A DNA stretch of 64,000 nt, taken from positions 8,328,001 through 8,392,000 of the forward strand of contig CM073886.1 in NCBI GenBank assembly GCA_037176705.1, read 5' to 3'. How positions within the stretch are numbered: the first letter of the stretch is position 1; each line of letters starts with the position of its first letter. Below are positions 20,411 through 33,244 of the stretch, one piece after another. Below the pieces are notes generated by a model, which was not told where the DNA came from, made no database searches, and was given only the letters and a program-made list of their open reading frames with translations. Source of the DNA: Molossus alvarezi. Taxonomy: Eukaryota > Chordata > Mammalia > Chiroptera > Molossidae. The position numbers and the translations under genes are program-made.

Positions 20411-22290
20411 AGGTAGGCAGGGGCTGTTCATGCAGGCCATGGCAAAAAATAAAAGAATGAAAATAAGTAAAATGGGAATAGATTTTTCTAATCCATAGGT
20501 TGGACATATTCTCTCTGACTTACATGTGTTTATATTTCATTGATTTACATTTTTTGGGTTAAGAGAATTTAAATAACATTTGCAAAGTCACCCAGTCCTC
20601 TGCTCTGTACCTTGCCCGCTGCAGGGTGTCTGGCCCCTGCTGAGCTTGTATTTTATCTCCCACAGTTGCTTTAGGTCTGCCTGGCTTTTGTGGTGCTTGT
20701 TTGGATCTGCACTCCCACCCTCTGTCATTTCCTCTAGATAATTGCATGTGTGAGGGCTGGACGCCACACCACGACTGAGTAGAGCTGGTCTGAGAAACAC
20801 CACTCCCGCTCCAGCTCCCTTGCTTGGAAGTGGGTTCCTAGCAACTTTCACCTGTTCATGCTTCTGGGTCAAAGAAAGACACATTCGGCACATGAACAGG
20901 GCCCTTCAGGTATCAGGAGACTCTTCCAGTATTCAGAGTTTTGTATCTCAAGGACACAGGTGACTCAGGGGCAGCAGTGATGTCACTTATTCAACCAGAG
21001 GATTAATGAATGGCTCCACAAGGAATACGTGTTTTTGTGTGTGCACCACACACATATATAATGACAGTATCATCAGCAATGGAGAAACCCGAACACATTT
21101 TGTCAGCTCTGAGCCTTAGCTGCTCATTTATGAAAGGGATCTGTACAGTCATCTAGGTCCCCAGAGATCTAACGATTTGGCTCTGTGCAGACACGTATTT
21201 GAAATTTCCAAAATCATGGACTGTATCTTTTAAATAACCTTCTGTATAGGATTTTTCTTAATTGGTGTTCTGATATTGAGTTGAGTTCAAGAGTATATCC
21301 TGTTGCAATAAAAAAAATAGATTAGCTTCTTTTGTTACCAGTTGATATCACATTGCTATGACTTAACAGATAAATGATAAATGTCTGGGGTGGGTGGCAG
21401 TTAGAATCTTTTTGTGGGATGCAGGATGATGGGGACCTAGTAAGGGTACACTGCTGACTATAAGGGCCGCCACTTCTTTCTGTGGTAAACCGGGGATCAC
21501 CCAGGGAACAGGCTAGTATTATTCACTTCAGAGATGAGAAATGGGCAAGCAAGTCCTCACGTTCTTCTCTGCGTACAGAGGATGAAATAGGGGTGCCCTT
21601 AAACATCATCAAGGCACATGTAATTCAGATGGCGGACTCAGTCCAAATAGAATTCAAAGCCTCTAATAATACGCTGCTCACAGAAGCTTTGATCACAGTA
21701 ACTAAACCGGGTGACTAGTTTGTTGTCCATTACCGACAACGCTGCGAAGACGTGGCTGGAGATAAACACAGAAATCGGGAAAAGGATGCTCTGAACACAG
21801 GTTTTAAGTTGCAGAGTTGTGGAGCACTGGAACTACGTGAAGGTTTTCTTTGTCTTTTCTTTGAAGTAGGGGGTGAGGTTCTCCGTGGAGCCGACTGCTG
21901 AGTTGGGAGGGATCAAGATGATACCGGCGCTGGGGCGATGTGACGATGATTGGAAAAGTGAGAGATATTTCCTAAGGAGATTAAATAAAGAAGTTGAATC
22001 ATAATGGTTACGCTTTTCAAAATTTTGTGATGTTCATAATCAGAAAAGCTGAATATTCTGAGTGATCCAAGTTAAAGGACTAGTTGGGCATAAAGGGCTA
22101 TGAAGTGAATGACTGAACCTCCAGGACTGTAAAAGGTAGTCTGGGAATGTCTGACCACGTGATAAAACCAGGAAGGATGGCACAGGACAAGAAAGGAGAT
22201 AAAAAACACAGGACATTGGAGGGCTGTCCAGGGACTGAACAGCCAGTGATAATGGATGGAGTGGTGAAAAAAGAGGTTTCAAAGAACAAA
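20411..22290. other. Unique non-coding stretch
   Basis: No exon recognised. The 78-codon frame at 21482-21718 has no known domain, and no other support for a gene was found. AATAAA-type hexamers near 21310 and 21985 stand alone. Confidence 0.4.
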
Positions 22291-22292
22291 GT

Positions 22293-22512
22293 CCTGCCTG
22301 GTAGGTGTGGCTCAGTGGCTGAGTGTTAACCCCTGCACCAAGAGGTCGCCGCTTCGAATTCTGGTCAGGGCACATGCCCAGGCTAGGGGCCTGATCCCCA
22401 GTGGGGGGTGTGCAGGAGGAGGCCAATCGATGTTTCTCTCTCACATTGATGTTTCTATCTCTCTCTCCCTCTCCCTTCCTCTTTCTCTCTCTACTATCTA
22501 TAAAGAAAAAAA
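22293..22512 (+). repeat. VES-type SINE, short-tail subfamily
   Basis: CCTGGTAGGTGTGGCTCAGTG (head and A box), CGCTTCGAATTCTGG (B box), GATCCCCAGTGGGGGG, then CTCTCTCCCTCTCCCTTCCTC and an A tail. Full length by eye. Confidence 0.9.
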
Positions 22513-22639
22513 AATTGTAGTTAAAGATTGGGAACTCAGAATATATGGGCCAACGTGAGAACTTCAAATAAGTTATCACTGATGAAAATTCACTTTTAAA
22601 CTAGAAGTACTGTGCATCACAAAACATTAGTCATTATGA

Positions 22640-22745
22640 TGGCATTTGGAGGGAAGGTGATGAAGGTGATGTTAGTGATCGTGATGATGGGGATGATGGT
22701 AATGACGGTGTTTGGTGGTGATGATGGTGGAGGTGATGGCTACAA
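22640..22745. repeat. GATGATGGT-type low-complexity tract
   Basis: Irregular repeats of GATGATGGT/GGTGATG produce a Met/Gly/Val-rich frame that is not a gene. Confidence 0.8.
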
Positions 22746-22749
22746 TGTT

Positions 22750-25450
22750 TCTGGTGTGATTATACTCTTCCCGGTGACTAGGGAGAAGATAAAATCTCCT
22801 CAACCGTTTTTGTCTCCCTATTTCTGACACACTTCCCACTTCCCGGCTTCTCCCTGCTCCTCTCTCTGCCTTATTTCATGCCTGGAGGATGCCTTCCCAC
22901 CCACCTTCGTCTCCCATCTTCGCTGCCATTTCCGGCTCTCAGGCACCGCAATTCTCACCTCCACTGCCCAGCGCTTCCCAGCTGACCCTCTGCTTCAAAT
23001 CCTGACTTTTCTTCCACCCTCACTCACCCACCCAAACCCATGCTTCCACCTGGGAGCCAGAAGAATCGTGCAAAACTATAAATCCTATTTTGCTGCTTTC
23101 TGCCTATAACCATTCACCTAGGGGGAGAAAGTAAAAGTGACCACTTGGCATTTCCCACAAAGGCCTTCGCGAAGCAGCCCAGCTCAGTGACCTCATTCTA
23201 TGCCCCTGTGCCCTTTGGCCCCTGAGCTCGAGCCACACTGTTATCTCCTCAGGCTCTGAAAATCCACATTGTGTCAGCTCAGGGCGCTTTCACAATAGCA
23301 ACTTCGACTGTTCTTTCGTTGCTCTAACAAAGTCATAGTTAGAGATCGGGACCTCGAAACACGTGGGCCTGGTGCAGCACGTGGGCATCGGTCACATGTG
23401 TGTGCCGAATGAATGGACACAGCGACAGAGTGCACACTCTCCCTTCTGTGTCACCAGTAGGCCACAGGCATCTCTGTGACTGCTTCTCTGACGGTGGATT
23501 ATAATTTCATGTTTTTATATCTGTTTTTTCCACTGGAATACGAGCTTCTTCAGGAAAACGTGTTGGATTTATTCCTACTTCCTAAGAACTGAGGACACTG
23601 TCAGGCGAATAGTACGTACTCTATAAATACATGAAAAAAATGAATAAAAGACACCATGGTTGTGGGATCAAACGGCCTGTGAAAGGAGGGTGTCGCAGAG
23701 AGAACTGGGGTGCCATTGTTAGGATGGTGACAATCCACAGGCAACCTGGAGCGACACGGACTCTCAGTACCGCACTGAGGAATCCATGTGTGTTTACCCC
23801 CAGATGGCCTTACCTGTATCCTGTGTTCCTTGCAAATATCTCGTGTACCCCTTCAGTCTGTTTAAAACCCTCCTTTCCATATTTTCTCTCTGAAACCAGG
23901 GGACAGGCAGAGAAATGACATTCTCTTTGCCAAGATCAATTTGAAATGCTCAGCAGGAGGCCACATTAATCATCCTCTTGGGGGCTCTTCTCTCTGCTGC
24001 TCAGAAGGACTATTGTCAAAGGCAAAGGGGTCAGGGACTCATTGATTCCTTCCCCACGGTCTATGAGTAGTTCTCCTTTATCTCACTAAAGAGGTACATG
24101 GTCCGATATGCCTGCATCCAACCCCTGGTACTTTGAACTTCGTGTGGCTCCCGTGACCCAGGACAACAACAGAAGCTCCTGGAGATAAAGCCAAGGTCAC
24201 ACATTCATTCCCCCATATGGGCCAATTAGCCTCCCCCTACGTGAGGAACCAGAGGAGCCCCCATGACTGAGTAGCTTCGGTGGAAAAAGCCTTATGCTAT
24301 TCACAGGGAACGGAGAGATGAAGGGCACAGTCTTTTCCTCGGAAAATGTAACGATGTATCAGGAGCGGCAGAGAAGCGAGCAAATCCTCATGGTAAAAAC
24401 CATTAAGGGCTCTGGTGGAAGGAAGAGACACCAAAACTCAGGGATGAAGGAAGGGAGATTCGTGGCGCCGGAGAAGTTTTGTCCAGGAGAAGACACATTG
24501 GTGTCCGAGCAAGAAGAATGAGGCTTTTCCAAGAAGATGTTCTATGTTGCAGTGTAGACAAGGACGTGGCCATCCAGAACTTATCTTGCTCTGGGATAGG
24601 ACGGGTTATACCGATGTTGTCCAAGGGCCCCTGGCTGCAAAGGGAGGCCAGGAACACTGAAGGTAAGCCTTGTTCATCTACCAGCCTGCTGGCGGCTGCC
24701 CTTCAGGATGCGGAATGGTGTCCACACCACAGAGGAAGGCAGGAGTGAAACTGTATTTTCCAGAACTGAGCTCAGTCACCTATTCCCAACACAGTTGGCT
24801 ACGAATGAGAACAGCAGTGGGCAGAACGGCCAAATGTCAAGTGAGCGACTGAGGACCCTCTGCTGGGGGTCAGCCCAGAACAGCCTACTTCCCCTGGCCC
24901 GCTGCACCCTTGGCCACCCCCCACTTGCACATGAGCGCACCGGACAGGGCTGGAGCAGCCATCCCTACAGCCGGAGCGTCCCCGTGGGGTGTCGGCGGAG
25001 GGCGTTTGATGTGCATGTGATGGATGCCAGCCTCGTTTTCAGATGGTTACAGGCCACCATAGCCTTTGAATATACTATCTCTAGTTACACAGTCTAATCG
25101 CCACCCCCTCCAAATTAAGAGATTCTGTATGTGTGAAATGTAATGAGTTTAGAAGATTTAGTAAAATTGTAAATTATCTCTATAATTGTTAGTGTATTGA
25201 TTTCATGTTGAAATAGTATAATTTTGGATATATCAGGTTAAACAAAATATACTGTTAAAATTCATTTTACTTGTTTCTTTTTACTTTCATAAATGTGGCT
25301 ACTAGGAAGTTTAAATTACCCATGTGGCTGGCTTTCCATTTCCACTGGGCACACTCTCTGTGGGACAGATGCAGTGCCTTCAGCCACTGAATTCGCGGCC
25401 GTCTGTTACAGCGGCAACAGAAAAGTAGCATACACGCCTCTGTGCCCTTT
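22750..25450. other. Unique non-coding stretch
   Basis: No gene recognised across 2.7 kb. Short open frames (23631-23918, 24294-24521, 24708-25097) have no recognisable motif. The sequence at 25085-25260 is strongly AT-rich. Confidence 0.4.
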
Positions 25451-25451
25451 T

Positions 25452-25708
25452 TCTTATCCTCACCCGAGGACATTTTTGCATTTATCTTCAGACAGAGCTG
25501 GAGGAAGAGAGAGAGGAAGAGAGAGAGGGAGAGAGAGAGAGAAACATTGATGCAAGAGAGACACATCGACTAGTTACCACCCACACGAACCCAACCGGGG
25601 CCAGGGACAAACTACAACGGAGGCTTGTGCCCCTAGTGGGAACCGAACCCGGGACTCTCTGGTCCATGGGCCGACGATGCTCTAACCACTGAGCCAAACC
25701 GGCCAGGG
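25452..25708 (-). repeat. VES-type SINE, long-tail subfamily
   Basis: Minus-strand copy with ATCCTCACCCGAGGACATTTTTGC, a GAGAGAGGGAGAGAGAG body, B box GGGAACCGAACCCGGGAC and head ending AGCCAAACCGGCCAGGG. Flanking TGCCCTTTTT and TGCTCTTTTTT may be a diverged TSD. Confidence 0.9.
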
Positions 25709-25729
25709 TCCCATATGCTCTTTTTTACA

Positions 25730-25990
25730 ATGTGACACTGACAAGCCTCTAAAAATATGGGGTCCCTGGTCCCTTCACGTGAATGTAGGCAGACTTTTGT
25801 GAGTGCCATATCCAACAGGACACTGAATGACTTGCCACCTCCCTTCGAGAGGTGTGGGACCCAGCCATGCTGTGAGGAAGCCCCAGCTGACAGTCAGTAT
25901 CCACAACCAGATTTGTCGGTCGATGAGCCAGCAGAAGATTCCAGGCCCTGACCTGAGAGTCTTCCAGATGGGCGAAGACCAGCCACCCCA
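25730..25990 (+). repeat. Probable MaLR-type LTR fragment
   Basis: CAGACTTTTGTGAGTGCC and ATGCTGTGAGGAAGCCCCAGC resemble parts of MaLR LTRs. Diverged; family uncertain. Confidence 0.35.
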
Positions 25991-27005
25991 GCTCCCCTGT
26001 CTGAATTCCTCCATCATGGCATCGTTCTTATCAGCCCATAAATGATGGTTTGTTCACTATCTTGGGACCTTTGGTAAGCAATTCTTATAGTACTTAAAAA
26101 GTAATCTGAATTAACTTGTCGGAATTGACTGAAATATTAACTCCTTGTCTGAGTCGTGGACCTTACATAATTCTAACACTGTTGTTCTTTGTGCAATAAT
26201 CATTCCTGTCATTGAATCTTCTCTGGGCTCTGCTGATCTCTTGGATGAATTCGATGCACGTGGTCTCTCCCACTCTCCTCAAGTCTCGTCACCTTTGAAA
26301 AAATGTTTCTCTGCCTCTACATTCAAACGGTCATTGCCTCAGGTCAGCCTCAGTACTACTCCTTAGACTATCATGTTCAACTGTCATCCGACCCAGGCTC
26401 CCGAGTCCCTGGGAAACAGCGTCCAGCGTTCATGCAGGGAGTTTATTGTGCGGAAAGTTCCAGGGAGGGTGAAGGAAGGAGGGGAGAAACCAGTGGAAGA
26501 GGCGCCACTGAGCCCGTGGGTGCCGGCAGGTCCGCTGGAGACTTCTGCGGAGGTGCTGAGAGCGCCTGGAGGAATTAGCCATCCAGGGCCGGAAGAGGAG
26601 GCATTTATCCTTCTACTTAGATCTTCCCTGGGTGTCAGCTCCCAGGACTCAGGGTGAGCATGCCTGAAGCCAGGGGGAGACCGCAGACCCAGCCGTGGCT
26701 AATGGAGGCTGTGGCACAGAAAGGAGGGCTCCCTCCCTCCTGCACGCGGTGGCGCCCGCAAAGCCCGCACCAGGTGGGCTGAGAGGTGTGCGGTGGGGCG
26801 CAGGCAACACCCAGTTCGCCTCTTAACGCGCGTCCTTGTTTCTACCCCAGGCACGGCCACACCAGTGCTTTCTCCGTACTGTTTCCATTGTGATCTCAAG
26901 ACCCATAATTACGTGACTCTTTTGGTTACAAACGGTTGCCCACCGTTACCGCTGCACGGCACACACCATGCACTTGTTCCGCCTCACCGCCGTCATCCTT
27001 TCCCT
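25991..27005. other. Unique non-coding stretch
   Basis: No gene recognised. Overlapping short frames at 26303-26657 are GC-rich read-throughs. A mild CpG cluster lies at 26740-26850. Confidence 0.4.
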
Positions 27006-27007
27006 CT

Positions 27008-27340
27008 TTTCACGATATTTTATAGCTTTATTGAAGTGTAAATGACATACAAGAAACTGCACATATTTAAAGTGTATAAATTGATAACTTTTGACATACA
27101 AATATATCAAAGGAACCTTCAAGATTATGAGTATATTCATCACCTCAAACGTTTACTCTTGCCCTCTGGTAATTCCTCTTTTCGACGTCTCCGCCCCCCC
27201 CCAGAAACCACTGAGCTTTCAGTCCCTGGAGATTAGTTCGCATTTTGTAGAATATTATACAAGTGGGGTCACGCACATGCTATACATTTTTTGGTGTGGT
27301 TACTTTTCTACTCTAGCTAGTATTGCTTTGAGAATCCCAC
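27008..27340 (-). repeat. Old L1M fragment
   Basis: TATAGCTTTATTGAAGTGTAAATG, GAAACTGCACATATTTAAAGTG, TTGATAACTTTTGACATAC and AATTCCTC...CCCAGAAACCACTG match antisense mammalian L1M sequence. Confidence 0.7.
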
Positions 27341-27344
27341 TTCT

Positions 27345-29150
27345 CCTAAACTCAGTTCGTGCCAGTTGGGTAGGACAGATGACACGCCCAGGATTCAGAG
27401 ATAAACAAGATCCAGGAAGGCCAGTGAGAACACCATAGTCCCCGGGCTACTCCGATTAGTTCGAGTACAACCATGTGCTTAGCCTGGGTGACAGATCAGA
27501 GTTACCGAGCATCAGACCCTGGTGTTTGTTCAAACCATGGGTAAAGAGGGGTCTGTTTCCGAAGGCATTCCTCAACCAGGAGGATGGACGCGGGGCTGCT
27601 GACGCGCACCCTCCCCCCGGGAGAGAGCCTGTATGAAAACCAAACCAACTGGAAGGAACTGAACTAAGATTTATAGAGAGACAGGTTCCTGATGGCATCA
27701 CTGGAGCACCTAGATCTAGCCATGTCCTATATTTTTACACGAGCCAATACCATTTCCTTTACGCTTAAACCAATTCAATTGTATTTTGCCACTTGCAACC
27801 GAAAGGGTCTGACGTAGACACAGTGTAACCCAGCGCCTCCACCCTTTCATACCTGCCTCTGCTGTTCCCCACCACAAAGCTCATTATTTTATTTGTAGCA
27901 AAATCTTGGCCTGTTTGGAAACACAACAGGCAACTTCGTGCCTCTGTTCCTTTGCACAAACCGTTTCATTTCCTTACACAATTTTATCTCTCCCACCAGA
28001 AATCTAACTCTGATAGGGGGAAATATGTCTTTCGGGTATAATTCATTTCATAAAGCTGCTGAATGTTTCCTATGGGCCAGGCGCTGTGTAATGAACTTAA
28101 AACTCAACTGATTAAATGAACTTAGATGTTTTAGAAATAAACCCTCTTTATTTAAAAACAAGTTTACCCAAGAGATTGATTTTCGACTCATGTAGATAAG
28201 TGGTTTGAACCCTCAACCCTACCCCTGCCATGAACTCAAGGTGCCTTTGCCTGGCTGCATTTGTCTCTCTGTGAAATGCAGCAGGAAATTGTCATTACAA
28301 GTCATAGCAGGAATCCTGTGACATAAATCACTACTGCTTTAAGAATTCTGAGTTTTTGTATTTATTTTATTTATTTATTTGGCAATCATTATGGTCAATA
28401 GCTGAGAATTGGATCAACCACAAAAGATTAATCAAATTCCCCTAATGACAAAAATATAACTATATCTTGTTACAGCGTAAATCCCGATGGAAACAGTTAT
28501 TGTCTGGCATCTAAGTTGGAACATTTGATCCAATTGTAGACATTTTCAGAAAGGCTCAACGACTCTTTCATGCAGACCCTCCCGAATCCTGCCGTCTTCA
28601 CACACACGCAGAAGACTGACCGGAAGGAAGCCTTTGGCTGAAAGACGAGCATGGTATTTAAAAAGTAAAAGACTTTGGTCTCCTTTGTCCAACAAAGTTC
28701 AGATCTCCCCTACAGCAATAAACACCTTCCCTGAGAAGTACGCAGTATGGGCGAAAGTCTTCAAGCATGAAATTATCTGACTCTGCCTCGACCTCTGGTT
28801 TTCTCCAGTGAATCTCACGGAATACAAACAGCAGCTCTGGGCTGTTTCTCTACCCAGCTGGTGAATTGTGCAAGTTTCGAGGAACGCAGACTCCGGCACA
28901 AAGGCGTCCAGGTAGCGGGAACATCTTCATCTGTCCTCTCCTGCCCGAGCAGCCCCAGGAGCTCATGCTACATGATGTATGTATCTGACCACCTTCTGTC
29001 CATGCCTCCAGCAGGCAAGGAGGAGACAGGCTTCCTCTGGATGTGAAAGCCAAGGCCTTATTGAAGTGACCGAGTGGCTGGTAATATGCTGTGCTGAGGC
29101 AGGACTTTCATTTCCCCGTTGTCTTGATTAGAAATGGTTATCAACCAATG
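27345..29150. other. Unique non-coding stretch
   Basis: No gene recognised. A short L2/MIR-like patch (TATGGGCCAGGCGCTGTG) lies near 28072-28089. The rest shows no repeat I can name. Confidence 0.4.
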
Positions 29151-29157
29151 GTGTATT

Positions 29158-29328
29158 AGCTTGCTACTCAAAATGTGGTCCATGGACCAGGAGTATCAGG
29201 ATTACCTGGAGTTTATCGGAGATACAGTGTTTTCAGCCCCATCACAGACCTAACAAATCAGAACCTTTATTTTAACCAACACCCAGGTGATTCTTGTGCA
29301 CAGTAATGTTTGAGAACTACTAGTGCAG
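29158..29328 (-). repeat. MER5-type hAT element
   Basis: CTACTCAAAATGTGGTCC...GACCAG at one end and AATGTTTGAGAACTACTAG at the other, with ACCCAGGTGATTCTTGTGCAC inside, match MER5A-like non-autonomous hAT-Charlie elements. Confidence 0.65.
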
Positions 29329-29334
29329 TGGATG

Positions 29335-30840
29335 TCCAGTATTCCTGTCCCAAATCCTCACACCCTAGTTCCGATAATAATACACTGAATTCACTCCTTA
29401 CGGGGAGCCAACCCTCTCCACCTCAGGCCTCTGGGTGAGTGTCCCGTGTCCGTTCTCCGACCTCAGTGACGAGGTCAGGGATGACCAAGTGATTCACTGG
29501 TGGCAGAGGCATTCAGGCCCATGAAAATTGATTGAACTGTTGGAAACTGTCTTCACTTTTGTACTTGGACTTGGAAGGATGCAAGCTGCCAAGGGCCACC
29601 TTGTAGAGGCTGCTGATGAATTTACAATCAGAAATCGGAGCCATCAAATTGGTAAAAATAAGTTTGTATGCTATCATTTGAGCCCCTGGATCAAGTATTA
29701 CCTGAAGCCCACCTCTATAATATTAGTAGCACAAAACAATAAATTCCTCTGTGGTTTTTGTTATTGCTTTATATCTATATAGACACACATAGGGAGAGAA
29801 AATTATAGCTATAGATAAATATAGATATAGATATAGATATAGATATTCTTTTTAGCTATCTATATACCTATCAGGAAAGAGAGAGAAACTTACTTTAAGG
29901 AAGTGCTCACATGATTGTAGAGGCTGGCAAGTCTGAAATCTACGGCAGGCTGGCAGCCTAGACACACAGGTAAAAGTTGATGTTGCAGCTTGAGTCCGAA
30001 AGTTGGAACATCAGGCCGAGTTTCTATATTGCAGTCTAGAGATAGTTTCTTTTTTTTCAGGAAATATCGGTCTTTGCTCATAAGGTCTTCGATTCATTGA
30101 CAGAGACCCACCCATATTATAGAGGCTAATCTGTTTTACTTAAAATCTACTGACTGTAAATGCTAATCACATTCAAAAATCACCTTCACAGCAACACCTA
30201 GGCTGGTGTTTGGCCAAACACCTTGTTACTGTAATCTAGCCAAGCTGACACAGATAACTCAGCATCACACTGGGCTTTTCTGAACCTGCAATTAAATGAG
30301 ATAGCAAAGAGCGGAGCTAAAAATTCTTAGTGACGACTCTTCCACTCAGCTGAACATGCGCGACCGAATCCTGGCTTTCTTCTTTCTTGAGAAGCACTGA
30401 ATTTCTGCAAGAAAACAGCAGAGCAATTTAAACCCGATTGCATTTCATGGGGCCTAAAGAGCTCAGGACTGGGACAGACGTTAAGGTCTAACCAGAGTTT
30501 TCTAAATGGTAGTTATGTTCTTAGCACTAGGAGGATTTTTGTCCCCATAGTCATGGTCCACAACATTCATACCTATATGCATGATATTTTTCTTTAAATC
30601 AAAATGATTCTTTAACAATGTACTTTATTTATAAAATTAAGGTTTATATTACTGCCATAACTATAAATTCCACATCATTAACCTTAAATATATAAATAAA
30701 TACAATGAGAGCAAAATAATCTTGCAAGAAAGAGTCTTTATCTCAGGATTTATTCTTATTTGAAAAAAAAGGAATACAAAGCAAGTTAGGTATTTAGGAT
30801 AAATGAGTTGTTCTCCTTGAGAAAATTGGAATAATTGAAA
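29335..30840. other. Unique stretch with a TATAGA microsatellite
   Basis: No gene recognised. An (ATAGAT)n-type tract lies at about 29800-29850. The sequence at 30590-30720 is very AT-rich. Confidence 0.45.
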
Positions 30841-30854
30841 GGAATAACTTTTTT

Positions 30855-31008
30855 AAATAATTTATTGATTTTAGAGAGGGGGGAAGGGAGAAAACAAGAA
30901 GCATGGACCTGGTTTTCCATTCATTCATGCATTCATTGGCCGGAGATCAAACCCACCACCTTGGCATATTGGGACAATACTTTAACCAATTGAGCTACCT
31001 GGCCAGGA
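30855..31008 (-). repeat. Diverged tRNA-headed SINE
   Basis: The minus-strand head reads CCTGGCCAGGTAGCTCAATTGG, with a B-box-like GGTTTGATCTCC. The body differs from the other VES copies (it contains CATTCATTCATGCATTCATTGG). Flanks AATAACTTTTTT (30843-30854) and AATAACCTTTTTT (from 31018) suggest a TSD. It is probably an older subfamily. Confidence 0.7.
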
Positions 31009-31021
31009 TGAAAAAAAATAA

Positions 31022-31256
31022 CCTTTTTTTTTAAAAAAAAAAAATTATTTCTTTACTGATTTTTAGAGAAAGGGAAAGGGAGAGAGAGAGAGAGATAGAA
31101 ACATCAATGAGCGAGAACATCGATTGGCCGCCTCCTGCATGCCCCCCACTGGGGATCGGGCCCACAACCTGGGCATGTGCCCTGACTGGGAATCGAACCA
31201 GCGACCTCTTGGTGCATGGGTGGATGCTCAACCACTGAGCCCCACCAGCTGGACAA
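31022..31256 (-). repeat. VES-type SINE, short-tail subfamily
   Basis: T/A-rich tail, GAGAAAGGGAAAGGGAGAGAG body, GATCGGGCCCACAACC, B box GGGAATCGAACCAGCG, and head ending GAGCCCCACCAGCTGG. It lies 14 bp from the SINE at 30855-31008. Confidence 0.9.
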
Positions 31257-31879
31257 ATGTCTCTGCACCTTAGAGTGTAGTTAAGATCTTGTAGCACAAC
31301 ACTCATCACATTTTTAAAGTCCTTTTGTGCAGTGATAGGGTCTAGGAAACACCTTTTTATATTTTTCTGAAGCCTTAACAAAGAATGTCACAGCTTTACT
31401 TGAGCTTGACCTGAGTCTAAGTGTTAGCAGAAATGCCCTAGATTTAAGCTTTGCCTGAAGTTTTTATTTACGTTGAGGCTATTTTATACCCTAGAGAAGC
31501 TGAAAAAATAAACAGTTTTAGTTTCTAAACCTACAAGTTGAAAATATTTTCTCTAATTTCTGCTAAAATGTTGAACATTTCCTTCTTTGGACTATGTTTC
31601 CTCCCAATACTTTATCATAGAAAGCTTAAAAAGGTGCCATTTCTTACTGTGTGCTGGTAGTCACCTAGTCAGACTCGTGCACTATAAAGCACCCTTGTTT
31701 TTCACCTTGGGTGGGTAAAGGAGCCCACCGTGCCATTATGTGACACGGGTCTCCTTCTCTCAGCCCCAGGACGGCTCCCACTGCCCGGCCAGGCTCCGGT
31801 CCGTCTCCTCTCTGCCCGTCAGCTGTCCCCGAGTCCAAAGCTGCCACCGCGTGACTGAGAATTTTGTTACACAGGACAT
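31257..31879. other. Unique non-coding stretch
   Basis: No gene or named repeat. The minus-strand 133-codon frame at 31665-32066 runs into LTR sequence and has no known domain. Confidence 0.4.
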
Positions 31880-32400
31880 GACTTCTGGTACTAATTTCAG
31901 TTTTCGTTATTTCTTGCTGCATAGAATTCACTCTAAACTGTATGCCTTCAAACAATAATAATTTAGCATGTCCATGATGTTGTGGGTGTTCAGCTGGTCC
32001 TCCTGGTTCACATGGTATCAGGTGAGGTCCTGGAAAGGGGGAAGGTCTTAGAGACCTTCTTACCATGGCGGACAGTGTCGTCGGTGGTTCTCTGCGAGCT
32101 CGTCTGGGGACGTGGGCGGGGGCCTGGCTTTTCCTCCTTCCAGGCCTTTTTGCGGCTAATAGAGCTTCTTCACAGCGGGAGGACTTCCAACATCTGTGTT
32201 CTCAGTGATAGAGATGGAAGTTGATCTCTGAAGCCTGGTCTTAAAGTTACACGGCTCTCTCCTAGCACATTCTATTGGTCAAAGCAGATCACGGAGAAAA
32301 CCCAGATGTAAGATAAGGGAACATGGACTCCACCTCTTCATGCAGGAGTGAGAGGATCCCATTGCAAAGGGCACAGGGTGTGGAGCCAGCCTGCCTCGCG
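31880..32400 (-). repeat. MaLR/MLT1-type LTR fragment
   Basis: TTATTTCTTGCTGCATAG, CAAACAATAATAATTTAGC, GTGGGTGTTCAGCTGGTCC and the far part CACATTCTATTGGTCAAAGC with GACTCCACCTCTTCATGCAGG are collinear with a common antisense mammalian LTR of the MaLR class. Subfamily not resolved. Confidence 0.55.
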
Positions 32401-32489
32401 TGCAGCACACACGGGTCCCGGCTCTGCTCTGCGCGCTCTCTGTGTAATAATGAGCCATGTCCTCCCCCAGGCCCTGTAAGAGAGACTGG

Positions 32490-32625
32490 CGTTGTTATCT
32501 CCATCATGCAGTTGTGGACACGGAGGCACAGGCAGGATAATTAATATGCAGCAACTTACAAAGTTAGTAAATTGCAGAGATGGGCATTGAACTCAGTCTC
32601 AGCCTGTCTCTGAGCCTGTGCACGT
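32490..32625 (-). repeat. MIR fragment
   Basis: ATCATGCAGTTGTGGACACGG, GCACAGGCAGGATAATTAA, ACTTACAAAGTTAGTAAATTGC and GGCATTGAACTCAGTCTC follow the reverse MIR order. Confidence 0.65.
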
Positions 32626-32639
32626 GACCTCTACAGCCT

Positions 32640-32990
32640 TTGTATCAGTCCTCCTGGCTGTCATACAAAGTAGCACATGGTAGGTGCCTTAAAAAACACA
32701 TACGTATTTCCTCATGGTTTGGAAGTCTGGGAAGTCCAAGATCAAAGGTCTGGCCAATTTGGTTTCTGATGAGATCTTTCTTCCTCCCTTGCAGACAGCT
32801 GCTCCTCACAGATTCCCCCATGGTGGAGAGAGGGCGCTCTCTGGCATCTCTTACCATAAAGACACCAGTCCTGTGCAATCAGAGTTCCATCCTTAGGACC
32901 TCATTCAACCTTAAATGTCTCTATTAAAACCCTGTCTCCAAATACAGTCACACGGTGGAATAGAGCTTTAGCATACAAATGCTGGGGGTA
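32640..32990 (+). repeat. MLT1/MST-type MaLR LTR
   Basis: TGTATCAGTCCTCCTGGCTGTC, ATTTCCTCATGGTTTGGAAG, AGTCCAAGATCAAAGGTCTGG, AAGACACCAGTCCTG and CCCTGTCTCCAAATACAGTC are in the order of an MLT1/MST LTR. Confidence 0.7.
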
Positions 32991-33104
32991 CATGTTACTC
33001 TCTCCCCGTCCTATAGAATAACATTTCATCCTTAAATGGTCAGCCATCCTGGAAGGTGTAAAAAACCACCTAAGGAAAACATATGTCTGCTAACACTGTA
33101 TTAA

Positions 33105-33240
33105 TTTATTCATTTACTTATTCATCAAGTATTTATTGAAAGTCTGCTGGGTGCCAGGTACTGTTTTAGTCACTGATAAAGAAATCAGAAATAATTCTTT
33201 CTTTCAAGGAACTTACAATACATAGAAAAATAGCTATTAT
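33105..33240 (-). repeat. LINE2 (L2) 3' end
   Basis: ATTCATCAAGTATTTATTG, GGGTGCCAGGTACTGTTTTAG and CAAGGAACTTACAATAC form the characteristic antisense L2 3' end. Confidence 0.7.
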
Positions 33241-33244
33241 GAAT

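Noticed and set aside
21482..21718. 78-codon frame considered as a small gene or processed pseudogene
   Set aside because: No known protein resemblance recognised, no A tail or TSD seen nearby.
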